Shown in pieces: positions 1-7,305 of a DNA stretch of 64,000 nucleotides. The stretch is from Candidatus Methylacidiphilales bacterium (GTDB lineage: Bacteria; Verrucomicrobiota; Verrucomicrobiia; Methylacidiphilales; CAZTYG01): contig JANRJG010000015.1 in assembly GCA_033875315.1 (NCBI GenBank), positions 1-64,000 on the forward strand, given 5' to 3'. The notes under the pieces were generated by a model, which saw only the letters and a program-made list of their open reading frames with translations, had not been told where the DNA came from and searched no databases. Both the position numbers and the translations under genes were made by a program. Every line of letters begins with the position of its first letter. Position 1 is the first letter of the stretch.

Positions 1-70
1 CGACGATACGGTGGCCTTTTTTACGCGCTGCAATGATCCGCTTCCTTAAATCTGCACTCAATGGGTTCAT
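1..70 (-). CDS. IS630-type transposase, N-terminal fragment cut by the window edge
   Basis: Reading the minus strand from an ATG at 70 gives 23 codons beginning MNPLSADLRKRIIAARKKGH and running out of the window. The pattern (LSADLRKRII, basic residues, then KGH) matches the start of the helix-turn-helix of IS630-family transposases, which would bind the element ends. Only the first helix is visible, so intactness and the DDE catalytic core cannot be judged. The flank at 71-140 contains several TA dinucleotides, the target IS630 elements duplicate, but no terminal repeat can be assigned with one end missing. It could also be a free-standing HTH protein of the same fold. Confidence 0.6.
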   Translation of the reverse strand, partial: MNPLSADLRKRIIAARKKGHRIV

Positions 71-139
71 CCCCAGTTTGGTACGGCATCGGACAGGGAT
101 TGTACAGTCTATTGTGCCTATCTAATCCGGAATTGCTCT

Positions 140-161
140 AATCCAAATGTCATGCCGTAGG
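140..161 (+). repeat. 22-bp dispersed repeat, copy 1
   Basis: The block centred on TGTCATGCCGTAGG recurs in the opposite orientation at 11589-11610 with 21 of 22 bases identical. Both copies lie in repeat-filled intergenic DNA. A more degenerate relative may lie around 25637-25680. Confidence 0.7.
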
Positions 162-231
162 ATTACTTCATCATGTATTCCCAATCATGGGTTTCTGCTT
201 CGCGTTCTTCGCCGCGTGAGGTCCCGTTCGG

Positions 232-250
232 CGTGACCAACGCGGTCACG
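232..250. repeat. Perfect 7-bp inverted repeat
   Basis: CGTGACC and GGTCACG flank AACGC; the outer flanks GTCCCG and CGGGAC also pair, which would give a longer imperfect hairpin over about 221-254. There is no T-run after it, so it is not read as a terminator. Confidence 0.6.
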
Positions 251-275
251 GGACGTCCTTCGTGGTGAACTGAAT

Positions 276-330
276 GGTTCCGGCTCGGCCCCGAACGCTT
301 ACGGGGGAGCCGGGAGCCTCGCCCTCCCGG
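276..330 (+). repeat. 55-bp dispersed intergenic block, copy 1
   Basis: Aligns without gaps to 25419-25473 with 43 of 55 bases identical (shared core pieces CGGGGG and TCGCCCTCCC). Both copies are intergenic and each is followed by a GTTCTYTC hairpin. Confidence 0.65.
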
Positions 331-340
331 TGATTTTGTC

Positions 341-365
341 GTTCTCTCGGGGGAATGGAGAGAAC
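341..365. repeat. GTTCTCTC/GAGAGAAC hairpin, copy 1
   Basis: GTTCTCTC, a 9-base loop containing GGGGG, then GAGAGAAC: perfect 8-bp arms. A near copy with one arm mismatch is at 25696-25718. No T-run follows. Confidence 0.65.
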
Positions 366-425
366 GTGCGCGAGTGGGCGTAAGAGAAACGAATGGAGGC
401 CAGTGCCAATTAAAGGCAAAGTGCT

Positions 426-1097
426 CTACAAGCGGGCGAGGAGTTGGGGGAGTCCGGCCAACTCCATGAGGAACGCCCCGGCGCCGGCCCGCACGGCCGG
501 ACGGTCGGCGTAGCGACCGAACCCAACGAAGAGGTCCACCACCGGTTTGGTCTCGAGATCGCTGGCCCCGTCCCCGACCATCACCACCTTGCCGGCTCCG
601 AGCCTGGCCCGGAGTTGCTGGATGACCAGCGGCTTGCCGCCACTGCGGGCGGCGGGGAATTCGGCGTCGAAGCCCAGATAGTTTCCTGCCTCATCGAAGT
701 AAAGGGGGACGGCATGCACTTCGGTGATGCCCAAGTGTGCGGCCAGGGGTTGAACGGCCGGGGCCAGGCCCCCGCTGAGGATGGCCGGGGTCCAGCCCGC
801 GCCGCGCAGCTCGGCCAGGACGCGCCCGGCATCGGGCTCGATGGTCTGGAGATACTTTTGCGCGATCGCGGCACAGGCAGCGGCCCCCGGGCGGATCAGT
901 TCGAGGCGGCGACGGAAGACATCCTCCAGCGGGATGGCGCCTTCCATGGCGAGGCGGGTCATGGATTCCACCTCGCGGAAAATCTCCGGTCCGGCGTCGC
1001 GGGCCAATTCGTCTATTCCCTCGATGGAAGAAAGGGTGCTGTCGCAGTCAAAGACAACCACCTTGACCGGGGTGTGGATGGGATCGGTGACGGGCAT
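426..1097 (-). CDS. serB: Phosphoserine phosphatase-like HAD hydrolase
   Basis: A 223-residue HAD-superfamily phosphatase. From the ATG at 1097 the nucleophile motif is DCDST (Asp17, Asp19), followed by SSIEGIDELA, which is typical of phosphoserine phosphatases of the SerB/PSPH type; motif II is the Ser of ILSGG, and motif IV is VGDGASDLE. Such enzymes remove phosphate from O-phosphoserine in the last step of serine synthesis in the cytoplasm. A TTG at 1136 would add 13 residues, but the ATG gives the usual short lead-in. The gene follows the histidine kinase gene by 66 bp on the same strand; no other serine gene is nearby, so the substrate rests on motifs alone. Confidence 0.75.
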   Translation of the reverse strand: MPVTDPIHTPVKVVVFDCDSTLSSIEGIDELARDAGPEIFREVESMTRLAMEGAIPLEDVFRRRLELIRPGAAACAAIAQKYLQTIEPDAGRVLAELRGAGWTPAILSGGLAPAVQPLAAHLGITEVHAVPLYFDEAGNYLGFDAEFPAARSGGKPLVIQQLRARLGAGKVVMVGDGASDLETKPVVDLFVGFGRYADRPAVRAGAGAFLMELAGLPQLLARL

Positions 1098-1163
1098 GGG
1101 GCAATCTACGTGCGCGTTTCCCGGGGGGAAATGCAAAAGCCACGCCCCGGGCCGGCCGGAACG

Positions 1164-2081
1164 TCAGACGGTGGGCGTGGCCAGAGGCAATTGGATACGG
1201 AACCCGGCTCCGCCGAGTTCCGACTTTTTCTGGCTGATCCGGCCGTGGTGGAGGACGACGGCGGCCCGGACCGAGGTCAGGCCGAGTCCGGTGCCGTTGG
1301 ACTTGGTGGTGTAGAATGGTTCGAAGACCCGGGCCGCGACCTTCTCGGGGATGCCGGGACCGTTGTCTTCCACCATCAGGAGGGCGTGGCCGTTCTCCCT
1401 GGAAAGGCGGACGCGGATGGCGACGTCATCCCCGGTCTCCGCGGCATTGAGCAGGAGATTGACCACCAATTGTTGCAGCAGGGTTTTCTCACAGGGTCCG
1501 GTCAACCCGGAAGTCAGATCGGTTTCGATGCGGGCCTTTTTGAGTGCGGGGTGTTTGCGGGTGATCGTGACCGCTTCCTGCACCACCTCGGCCAGGTCCT
1601 GCTGCACCAACTGCACCGCGAGCTGGTCCTTGCCAAAATCCCGCAGACCGCGGACGAGTCGGGCGATCTCCTGCAGGCTTTTCTTGATGTTTCCCGCCGC
1701 CTCCGGGCGGGCCATGCCGCCCTCGAGCATCTCCGCCTCCAACAGGGCGGAGGTGAGCATGTTGTTGATGTCGTGGGCCACGGAGGAAGCCATCACGCCG
1801 GCCAGGGATCGCCGGTCGGTCGAAAGCAGCAACTGCTGGTGTCGTGTCCTCCGGTAGTGGCCGATCCCCTCGACCAACCCGACACAGAGCGACGCGACCG
1901 CCATGAATCCCAGTCCCTTGACCGTTTGGTAAAACGCCGCCTCTTCCTGGGAGCGGGCCAGCGTTTCCACCAAGCGGTCACCCAGGATGATGTAGCCCGC
2001 TGTGATGATGAAAAAAATCAGGCCGTAGATCAAACCCCGCCGGGCCGAATGCCACCAAGTGATGCGCGCCAGCGAGAACAC
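1164..2081 (-). CDS. Orphan membrane sensor histidine kinase
   Basis: A 305-residue kinase with two predicted membrane segments (about residues 15-33 and 55-73) and almost no extracytoplasmic domain. The H-box is SSVAHDINNML with phospho-acceptor His103. The ATPase part has an N-box NLLLNAAE (208-215), G1 DNGPGIP (239-245), the F-box FEPFYTTK (253-260) and G2 GTGLGL (263-268), so all catalytic motifs are present. The HDINN form of the H-box and the compact ATPase resemble NtrB/HupT-type kinases. The start is a GTG, since the next Met is at residue 60, inside the second membrane segment. No response regulator lies in the window, so signal and target are unknown. Confidence 0.85.
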   Translation of the reverse strand: MFSLARITWWHSARRGLIYGLIFFIITAGYIILGDRLVETLARSQEEAAFYQTVKGLGFMAVASLCVGLVEGIGHYRRTRHQQLLLSTDRRSLAGVMASSVAHDINNMLTSALLEAEMLEGGMARPEAAGNIKKSLQEIARLVRGLRDFGKDQLAVQLVQQDLAEVVQEAVTITRKHPALKKARIETDLTSGLTGPCEKTLLQQLVVNLLLNAAETGDDVAIRVRLSRENGHALLMVEDNGPGIPEKVAARVFEPFYTTKSNGTGLGLTSVRAAVVLHHGRISQKKSELGGAGFRIQLPLATPTV

Positions 2082-2164
2082 CTTTGGATCTTATAGCGAA
2101 AACAAACGCTAGGAAAGCAGAAAGAGGCAGGGATTTATTGCAACTTAATGGATTCAACCAACCC

Positions 2165-2884
2165 TCACAAACGGTCGATCAAATGGAAAAACGCCTCCGG
2201 ATGGGAGAAGTCCTCGAAGACCGCGGAAGGCCCACAATCCCGGAGTTCATCGGCGGTGAATCCACCCGTGGCGACGGCAATCGTTTTGGCGCCAATGACC
2301 TTGCCGCAGGCCACATCGTGCGGGGTGTCGCCGATGACAAAGACGCGCCCGGGCGTGATGTCGAGCTTCTGTTCTTCCAGGGCGCGTTGCAGGGCGACCG
2401 GCCCGAGTTGGTTGCGGTCGTGGGAGTCGTCGGCAAAGGCCCCGAATTCGAAGTAATGCCAGACGTTGTAGTGGGCGAGCTTGAGTTCGGCACCGCGTCG
2501 CATGTTGCCGGTGAGGAGGGCGTTGACCAGGTCGGGGCGGCGGTGGGCTTCCTCCAGGATGTCGAGGACGCCCCGGTAGACCCAGCCGGTTTTTTCCGGC
2601 AAGAGACGGGCCAGGTGCTTGAGGTAGCATTCGACAAAATCGTGGAGGGACTCATCCGTGAGGGAAATGTGGTGCTTTTCCATCAACATCATGCCGATGC
2701 GGCGGTCGGTGCGGCCCTTGTAATCGACGTCCTGGAGGCTGGTCTCGATGCCGTGCAGTTCCTTCATGGCGGCCAGGAGGGCGTCTTCCCCGGCCCGGCC
2801 CGACCAGATGAGGGTGCCGTCGATGTCCCAGAGCAGGAGCTTGGTGGCCGTGGCAGTGTTGGGGCTGGAGTTGGGAGGTGTCAT
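2165..2884 (-). CDS. HAD-superfamily hydrolase, phosphoglycolate-phosphatase-like
   Basis: A 239-residue HAD hydrolase with nucleophile motif WDIDGTL (Asp20, Asp22 from the ATG used), a helical cap inserted after motif I, motif II in LLTGN, and motif IV VIGDTPHDV. This is the organisation of Gph/PGP-like phosphatases; the physiological phosphomonoester cannot be told from sequence. The ATG at 2884 (MTPPNSS) is preferred to a GTG at 2956 that would overlap the carboxypeptidase gene and add a low-complexity lead. It sits just downstream of that gene on the same strand and may be co-transcribed. Confidence 0.75.
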   Translation of the reverse strand: MTPPNSSPNTATATKLLLWDIDGTLIWSGRAGEDALLAAMKELHGIETSLQDVDYKGRTDRRIGMMLMEKHHISLTDESLHDFVECYLKHLARLLPEKTGWVYRGVLDILEEAHRRPDLVNALLTGNMRRGAELKLAHYNVWHYFEFGAFADDSHDRNQLGPVALQRALEEQKLDITPGRVFVIGDTPHDVACGKVIGAKTIAVATGGFTADELRDCGPSAVFEDFSHPEAFFHLIDRL

Positions 2885-2948
2885 CTGCGGAGAACGATGG
2901 GACTTGGAGGCTGCCAGTCGCAGGAGCGGGGTGTCACGCGGGAAATGT

Positions 2949-4436
2949 TCAAGCACTGACTTTGGCCGCCAGATGGGCCAGATGGGCTTCGGGGGTGACT
3001 TCCTGTCCGGTGGCGGCGCGCATCAGTTCCAACGGACGCAAGTGCATGCCCGGCTGGTGGATCTTTTCCCGCAACCAACCGAGCAGGCTGCCATACTGGC
3101 CGGCGGCCAGTTCCGCCGGCAACCGGGGAAGGTCGCGCGTGGCGGCGTTCATGAGCAGGGCGGCATTGAGATTGCCGAGCGTGTAGGTGGGAAAGTAGCC
3201 GAAGCCGCCCATGCTCCAGTGGATGTCCTGCAGGCAGCCCCGGCGGTCGTCGGGCACCGTCAATCCAAAGAGCTGATGGAAGGATTCGTTCCAGAACGCG
3301 GGCACGTCCGCTGCCTCCAGATCCCCCTCGATCAATCGCCTTTCGATGCGGAAACGCAGGATGATGTGGAGGTCGTAGGTGACCTCGTCGGCCTCGACGC
3401 GGATGAACGACCGCTCGATGCGGTTGACGTGTCGCCAGAGCGCTTCGGGGGAAGAGGCCTTCAACTGGGGGAAGTGGTGGACAGCGCGCGCGAACCAGTG
3501 CTCCCAGAACGCCCGGCTGCGGCCGATGTGGTTTTCCCACAGGCGGGACTGGGATTCGTGGATGCCGAGCGAGACCGCCGTCCCGCAGGGGGTGCCGTAA
3601 TGTTCCCCGGGCAGGCCCTGGTCGTAAAGGCCGTGGCCGGTCTCGTGCATGATGCCGTAGAGGGACGAGGTGAAATCATCGGTATCATAGCGGGTGGTGA
3701 GGCGGCAGTCGTTCGGCCCCAGCTCGGTGCAGAAGGGGTGGGCGGTGGTGTCGATCCGGCCGGCCTCAAAGTCGAAACCGAGCGCGGCGGCCACTTCCCG
3801 GTTGAGGGCCTGTTGGGCTTCCACCGGATAGGTTCCGGCGGGAAGTGGGGGAGCCGGGCGCGCATCCTGGGCGGCGGCGCCCTCCGCGACGAGCCGGCTC
3901 AGCCTCGGGGCCAGGCCTTCGAAAAGGGATTCAATGGTCGAGGCCGTGGTTCCGGGTTCGTAGGCGTCCAGCAGGGCGTCGTAGCGGGACTCGGTATAGC
4001 CCCAGAGGTCGGCCTTGCGACGGGCCAGTTCGACGAGTTGGGTCAGAAGGGGCTGGAAGGCGGGGAAGTCATTCCGGGCGCGGGCTCCGACCCAAGCCTG
4101 GTGGGCCAGGGCCTCGGTCTTGGAGCATTCTTCGACCAGGGCGGAGGGCAATTGGGTGGCGCGGTCGTAGGAACGGCGCCACTCGCGCACATTGACCGCG
4201 GCATCGGAACCGGCGGACAGGCCGGACGCTTCGCAATCGGCGATCCATCCGCCCACTTCATCGGCGGTCCAGAGGCGGTGGGAAAGACCGGCGAAGTGGG
4301 CCAATTGTTCGGCACGCCAGGCATTGGCTTTTTCCGGCATGTAGGTTTCCTGGTCCCAGTGGAGGAGGGAAGAGGTGGAGCCGAGCAGGGCCAGTTCACG
4401 AGTGCGCTTGAGGAGGGATGCGTAGGCGGGGGACAT
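2949..4436 (-). CDS. M32 family metallocarboxypeptidase (carboxypeptidase Taq type)
   Basis: A 495-residue cytoplasmic zinc carboxypeptidase that would trim C-terminal residues from peptides. The zinc site is MHETGHGLYDQG, with His264, Glu265 and His268, and the third ligand lies in HESQSRLWEN (Glu294). Other M32 signatures are visible: LHWDQETYMPEKA near the N-terminus (26-37), HPFCTELGPNDCRLTTRY (233-250) and the C-terminal GYFPTYTLGNLNAA. Length is normal for the family (about 500). There is no signal peptide. It is the first of two minus-strand genes and has no obvious functional partner. Confidence 0.93.
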   Translation of the reverse strand: MSPAYASLLKRTRELALLGSTSSLLHWDQETYMPEKANAWRAEQLAHFAGLSHRLWTADEVGGWIADCEASGLSAGSDAAVNVREWRRSYDRATQLPSALVEECSKTEALAHQAWVGARARNDFPAFQPLLTQLVELARRKADLWGYTESRYDALLDAYEPGTTASTIESLFEGLAPRLSRLVAEGAAAQDARPAPPLPAGTYPVEAQQALNREVAAALGFDFEAGRIDTTAHPFCTELGPNDCRLTTRYDTDDFTSSLYGIMHETGHGLYDQGLPGEHYGTPCGTAVSLGIHESQSRLWENHIGRSRAFWEHWFARAVHHFPQLKASSPEALWRHVNRIERSFIRVEADEVTYDLHIILRFRIERRLIEGDLEAADVPAFWNESFHQLFGLTVPDDRRGCLQDIHWSMGGFGYFPTYTLGNLNAALLMNAATRDLPRLPAELAAGQYGSLLGWLREKIHQPGMHLRPLELMRAATGQEVTPEAHLAHLAAKVSA

Positions 4437-4484
4437 GGAAGAAGTTTGAAGTGGATTGCCGGAGTGACAATGGAAATACCGGGA

Positions 4485-5792
4485 TCAAACAGGACGGTCC
4501 CGCTTTTTTTGTTGGGCCCAACACGCCAGCGCCAGAACGGCCATCAGCGCGGCAAAGGCCCAGGGCAGCCAGCGCAGGGAATCCACGAAATCCGCCTGGG
4601 CGCCCTGGGACTGGTGGGCCGCGCCATAAGCCAGACCAATCAGGCCGTAGCCGAGGTTGAAACTGAGGCCCTTGAAGCTCAGGACCGTGGCGCGTTGGGC
4701 CGAGTCCACCCGGGCGTTGATGGCCTGGGATAGGAAATAGGCCACCAGACCGAAGGTGGTTTGGAGCAGCAGGACAAACCCCAAGCTCCAGCGGTTGGTC
4801 AACCACACCATCCCGGCCAAACCCATCGTGGTGAGGAAGGTGGTGAGGGCAAACTTCCAGACCAGGCCCGGACGGCGGTCCATCAGGGAGGCCAGCGGAG
4901 AAACCGCCAGACCGAGGGCGCCGGAGGCCGCGGCGATGATCCCGAGCCAGGCCACCGGCCAGCCGGTGACCCGGAGGTATTCGCTCTCCAGGGTCAGGAT
5001 CAAACGGATGAAGCTGTCGTGCAGCAGGCCGGCGAGCAGGACGGCGACGATGAGGGGCTGGCCGAGAATCCAGCGTCCGGCGGCGAGGATCTGCAACCAG
5101 ACCGCGCGCACCGAAGGGGCCTGGGCCGGGGCTCCGGGCGGCTCGATCATGCGTGCCGTGACCAGGCAGGCCACAAGGGCTGATCCCAGGGTCAATGCCA
5201 CAGGCAGGCGCAGGGTGTGGGCCTTGGTCCAACCCGGATCCAGTCCGAACCATCCGGCCGCACGGTTGCCAAGATCCGGATCGTAAACGGCCGCCCCCAA
5301 CAACATGGCGAAGACAAAAGCCACGGACTGCCAGCGCATCAGGTTTCTCAGAACCGCCGGCCATTCGGCCTCGCGCCCCTCCGCTTTGAGGGAATCGTAG
5401 GCCAGCGCCTCGTCGGCCCCACTGGCGCAGGCCTCGGCCGCCCCGCTGAGGATGCGGTTGAGGGCGAAGGCGGCGAAGACGATCCAGGGATTGCCGAGCG
5501 GGACAAAGACCAACACACCCATCTCCAGAACCATCAGCCAACTGGCCAGGCAGACCATGCGCTTGCGGCCCCACCGGTCGGCCAGGGCGCCGGAGGGCAC
5601 TTCAAAAGCAACAATGGCCGCCGCCCAAAGGGTGTTCAGGATGGCGAACTGTTCGAGGGTCAGGCCGTAGTCGAGGAAGAGAATGGCCAGGACGGGGTAG
5701 TAGAAGCGCGCGCTGAAGAGAAGGCGGAACATCACGAAGAGCGTGATGTTCCGATCAGTGGACGGTGGACGGAAGTCGGTGAACGGTGGCAC
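4485..5792 (-). CDS. MFS transporter with a repeat-derived N-terminus
   Basis: A 435-residue major facilitator permease with about 12 hydrophobic segments and the motif-A loop GALADRWGRKR after TM2. The substrate is unknown. The start is doubtful: a GTG at 5792 has AAGG seven bases upstream, but the first 14 codons are then read from the 7-bp array at 5755-5789. The next choices are an ATG at 5732 (MFRLLFSARFYY), which trims the front of the first hydrophobic segment, or the GTG just before it. I infer that insertion of the neighbouring cassette replaced the native 5' end, and that translation now begins in the array. Confidence 0.8.
   Translation of the reverse strand: MPPFTDFRPPSTDRNITLFVMFRLLFSARFYYPVLAILFLDYGLTLEQFAILNTLWAAAIVAFEVPSGALADRWGRKRMVCLASWLMVLEMGVLVFVPLGNPWIVFAAFALNRILSGAAEACASGADEALAYDSLKAEGREAEWPAVLRNLMRWQSVAFVFAMLLGAAVYDPDLGNRAAGWFGLDPGWTKAHTLRLPVALTLGSALVACLVTARMIEPPGAPAQAPSVRAVWLQILAAGRWILGQPLIVAVLLAGLLHDSFIRLILTLESEYLRVTGWPVAWLGIIAAASGALGLAVSPLASLMDRRPGLVWKFALTTFLTTMGLAGMVWLTNRWSLGFVLLLQTTFGLVAYFLSQAINARVDSAQRATVLSFKGLSFNLGYGLIGLAYGAAHQSQGAQADFVDSLRWLPWAFAALMAVLALACWAQQKKRDRPV
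5726..5752. repeat. Perfect 11-bp hairpin at the edge of the repeat-bounded cassette
   Basis: GGAACATCACG, loop AAGAG, CGTGATGTTCC: perfect arms with a five-base loop. It overlaps the 5' part of the MFS gene and lies two bases from the left 7-bp array. It may be a structural or insertion-site mark, or an mRNA hairpin affecting MFS translation. Confidence 0.7.
5755..5789 (-). repeat. 7-bp tandem array, left flank of four-helix-bundle gene
   Basis: Five units on the plus strand (TCAGTGG, ACGGTGG, ACGGAAG, TCGGTGA, ACGGTGG); on the minus strand this reads as degenerate CCACCGT/CCACTGA. The same heptamer family occurs in the opposite orientation at 6197-6252. Confidence 0.85.
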
Positions 5793-5796
5793 TGTG

Positions 5797-6186
5797 TCAG
5801 GCCTTGATGGTATGGCAAAAAAGTGCCGACTGGGCCATCATGGCGCCCAGCTGGCGTCCAATTCCTTCCAGCACGATCACCAGCTTGCGACACTCCAATG
5901 TGGGAACATACTCACAGGCTTCAGCTGAGAGTAGCCAATGCAAACTTTCTTGGAGTTCACCGTCGGCATCGGTCAGCTTGCTTATGAAATGGGCTTCGTA
6001 TCTTCGCTTTGCCCAGGCTTCGGCAATGTTCGCTCCAATGGCACGGGAGGAACGACGGATTTGGCCGGTCAACGAATACGTTTCCTCTTTCGGCCATTTA
6101 TTTGAAATTCGAAAAACGTCCTGCTGGAAAGCAAACGCCTGTTTATATACCTCAAGGTCTCGGAATGATTGAATGGGTTTTTTCAT
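5797..6186 (-). CDS. Four-helix-bundle protein (S23 / IVP / bAvd-like)
   Basis: A 129-residue all-helical protein with the hallmark YSLTGQIRRSSRAIGANIAEAW near residues 37-58 and the N-terminal FRDLEVYKQAFAFQQDV. Proteins of this family are encoded in intervening sequences of some 23S rRNA genes and resemble the accessory protein Avd of diversity-generating retroelements; they form basic pentamers thought to bind nucleic acid. Function outside those settings is unknown. The ATG at 6186 (MKKPIQSF) is preferred; an upstream GTG at 6246 would translate the repeat array. The gene is boxed in by inverted heptamer arrays, unlike any other gene here. Confidence 0.85.
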   Translation of the reverse strand: MKKPIQSFRDLEVYKQAFAFQQDVFRISNKWPKEETYSLTGQIRRSSRAIGANIAEAWAKRRYEAHFISKLTDADGELQESLHWLLSAEACEYVPTLECRKLVIVLEGIGRQLGAMMAQSALFCHTIKA

Positions 6187-6196
6187 AAACCGCCCG

Positions 6197-6252
6197 CCGT
6201 CTACTGACCACTGTCTACTGTCTTCTGCCCACTGCCCACCGCCCACCGCCCG
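6197..6252 (+). repeat. 7-bp tandem array, right flank of four-helix-bundle gene
   Basis: Eight units: CCGTCTA, CTGACCA, CTGTCTA, CTGTCTT, CTGCCCA, CTGCCCA, CCGCCCA, CCGCCCG. Rotated, the consensus is CCACTGT/CCACCGC, the same family as the left array but on the other strand. It ends five bases before the stop codon of the OmpA-domain gene. Confidence 0.88.
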
Positions 6253-6257
6253 GCGGG

Positions 6258-7235
6258 CTAACGTTCCGCTTCAATGCGGATTTCCACGCGGCGGTTGAGC
6301 TTTTCCTTCTCGGCATCGCCGCTCTGCGGGACGATGGGCCGGGATTTGCCAAACCCCTTCGTGGCCAGCCCGGCGGCGGGAACCCCCCGGGCGATGAGGG
6401 CGTCGGCCACGGAACGGGCCCGCTGTTCGCTCAACTTCAAATTGTAGGCCTCGTCCCCGATCGAGTCGGTGTGTCCCTCGACGGTGATTTTCATTTTGAC
6501 CGCCCCGCGCAGGGCGTCGGCCAACCGCTGCACGGTCCCGGAGGCCGAGGGCAGGAGCACGGCGGAGTCGAAGGAGAACAACACGTCGTTGGAGAGACGG
6601 ATCAGGATGGGCTGGATGCCCGGGCGGGCGACCGCCCCCGGGGGACGGAGGTTGACCAGTTCGGAGATATCGGCCGCGGAGGGCAGCCGGGCGCCGGAAT
6701 TGGCGGCATCGGGGCCGCCTGACAAGCCGGAAGTGGACAAGACTTTGGTTGTTTCCGCCAGCGCGGCCGTGGTGGCGTCCTCGACCAGGGCCTGCGAGAC
6801 ACTGGGGATTTTCCCCTCGGGGGCGGCGGGCAGGGCGGTGAGGGCGTCGACGGGCGTGACGGCGAGGCCCGCGCTCAGGGGCATGGACGGTTCTCCGGTG
6901 AGCGAGGGTAGCGGGATGCGGGGGGCCTGCAGGGGGCCGCTGAAGGCCTCGATCTCGCCCGGGGCGAGGCTGGCCGGGCCGGACGGGCGCTGGGTGGTGA
7001 GTGCGGTCGGCTGGGGGATCTCCGGCTCGAGTCGGCGGGGGTCGATGGTGGCGCGTTCGAGGTTGAAGCGGGCCGGCTCAATCGGGTCGACCAAGGGAGG
7101 GCCGAAGTCCAGCAGGAGGCCGCGCGACCAGAGGACGATGCCGAGATGAAAAACAAGCGAGGCCAGAAGGGCCAGGAGCAACCACGACAGCGCGGGGTTG
7201 CGCGATTGGGGGGCGCGGGCCGTGGCGGCGGACAT
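6258..7235 (-). CDS. Inner-membrane-anchored protein with C-terminal OmpA domain
   Basis: A 325-residue protein with a short cytoplasmic N-terminus, one membrane segment (about residues 16-37, LSWLLLALLASLVFHLGIVL), a Pro/Ala/Gly-rich linker, and an OmpA/Pal-type peptidoglycan-binding domain at about 210-325 (VLFSFDSAVLLPSA, ITVEGHTDSIGDEAYNLKLSEQRA, GFGKSRPIVP, NRRVEIRIE). The N-terminal half is built like TonB (SxxxH motif in the membrane helix and a proline-rich spacer) but ends in a peptidoglycan-binding domain. It is last in the exbB-exbD-tonB run and probably ties the Ton motor to the cell wall. The start ATG is 70 bp downstream of tonB. Confidence 0.82.
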   Translation of the reverse strand: MSAATARAPQSRNPALSWLLLALLASLVFHLGIVLWSRGLLLDFGPPLVDPIEPARFNLERATIDPRRLEPEIPQPTALTTQRPSGPASLAPGEIEAFSGPLQAPRIPLPSLTGEPSMPLSAGLAVTPVDALTALPAAPEGKIPSVSQALVEDATTAALAETTKVLSTSGLSGGPDAANSGARLPSAADISELVNLRPPGAVARPGIQPILIRLSNDVLFSFDSAVLLPSASGTVQRLADALRGAVKMKITVEGHTDSIGDEAYNLKLSEQRARSVADALIARGVPAAGLATKGFGKSRPIVPQSGDAEKEKLNRRVEIRIEAER

Positions 7236-7305
7236 AGGACCAGTTAAGCCGCAAACAGCCCCGGCAACAAGGCCGCTTTCCTTGCCTGAATGAATGCGGG
7301 TGCGG

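Larger units (their letters stand above)
71..425. other. Gene-free stretch with repeats
   Basis: No plausible gene is seen between the transposase start and the end of the phosphatase gene. The stretch is filled with short repeats found again elsewhere in the window: a 22-bp block at 140-161, a fragment of the TTCGCGTTCTTCGC family near 200-212, a perfect 7-bp hairpin at 232-250, a 55-bp block at 276-330 and an 8-bp hairpin at 341-365. It reads as a pile-up of small dispersed repeats next to an insertion sequence. Confidence 0.7.
5755..6252 (-). mobile_element. Candidate mobile cassette: four-helix-bundle gene between inverted heptamer arrays
   Basis: A 498-bp unit consisting of a single gene with only 7 bp between its stop and the left array and 10 bp between its start and the right array. 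The arrays are the same 7-bp family on opposite strands, so they act as long degenerate inverted termini. The unit separates the MFS and OmpA-domain genes. No transposase or reverse transcriptase is present, so mobility would need help from elsewhere. That it moves is inference. Confidence 0.5.

Noticed and set aside
444-2096. Long open frame opposite the phosphatase and kinase genes
   Set aside because: It runs antisense through two genes with clear catalytic motifs; its own translation is low-complexity and matches no fold. High GC content explains it. The same holds for other long opposing frames, e.g. 2748-4733, 11978-14074 and 26335-27555.
5797-6186. Diversity-generating retroelement suggested by the Avd-like protein
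   Set aside because: No reverse transcriptase, template repeat or variable repeat is present in the neighbourhood.
6197-6252. CRISPR array
   Set aside because: The repeats are 7 bp, contiguous, degenerate and without spacers; no cas genes occur.
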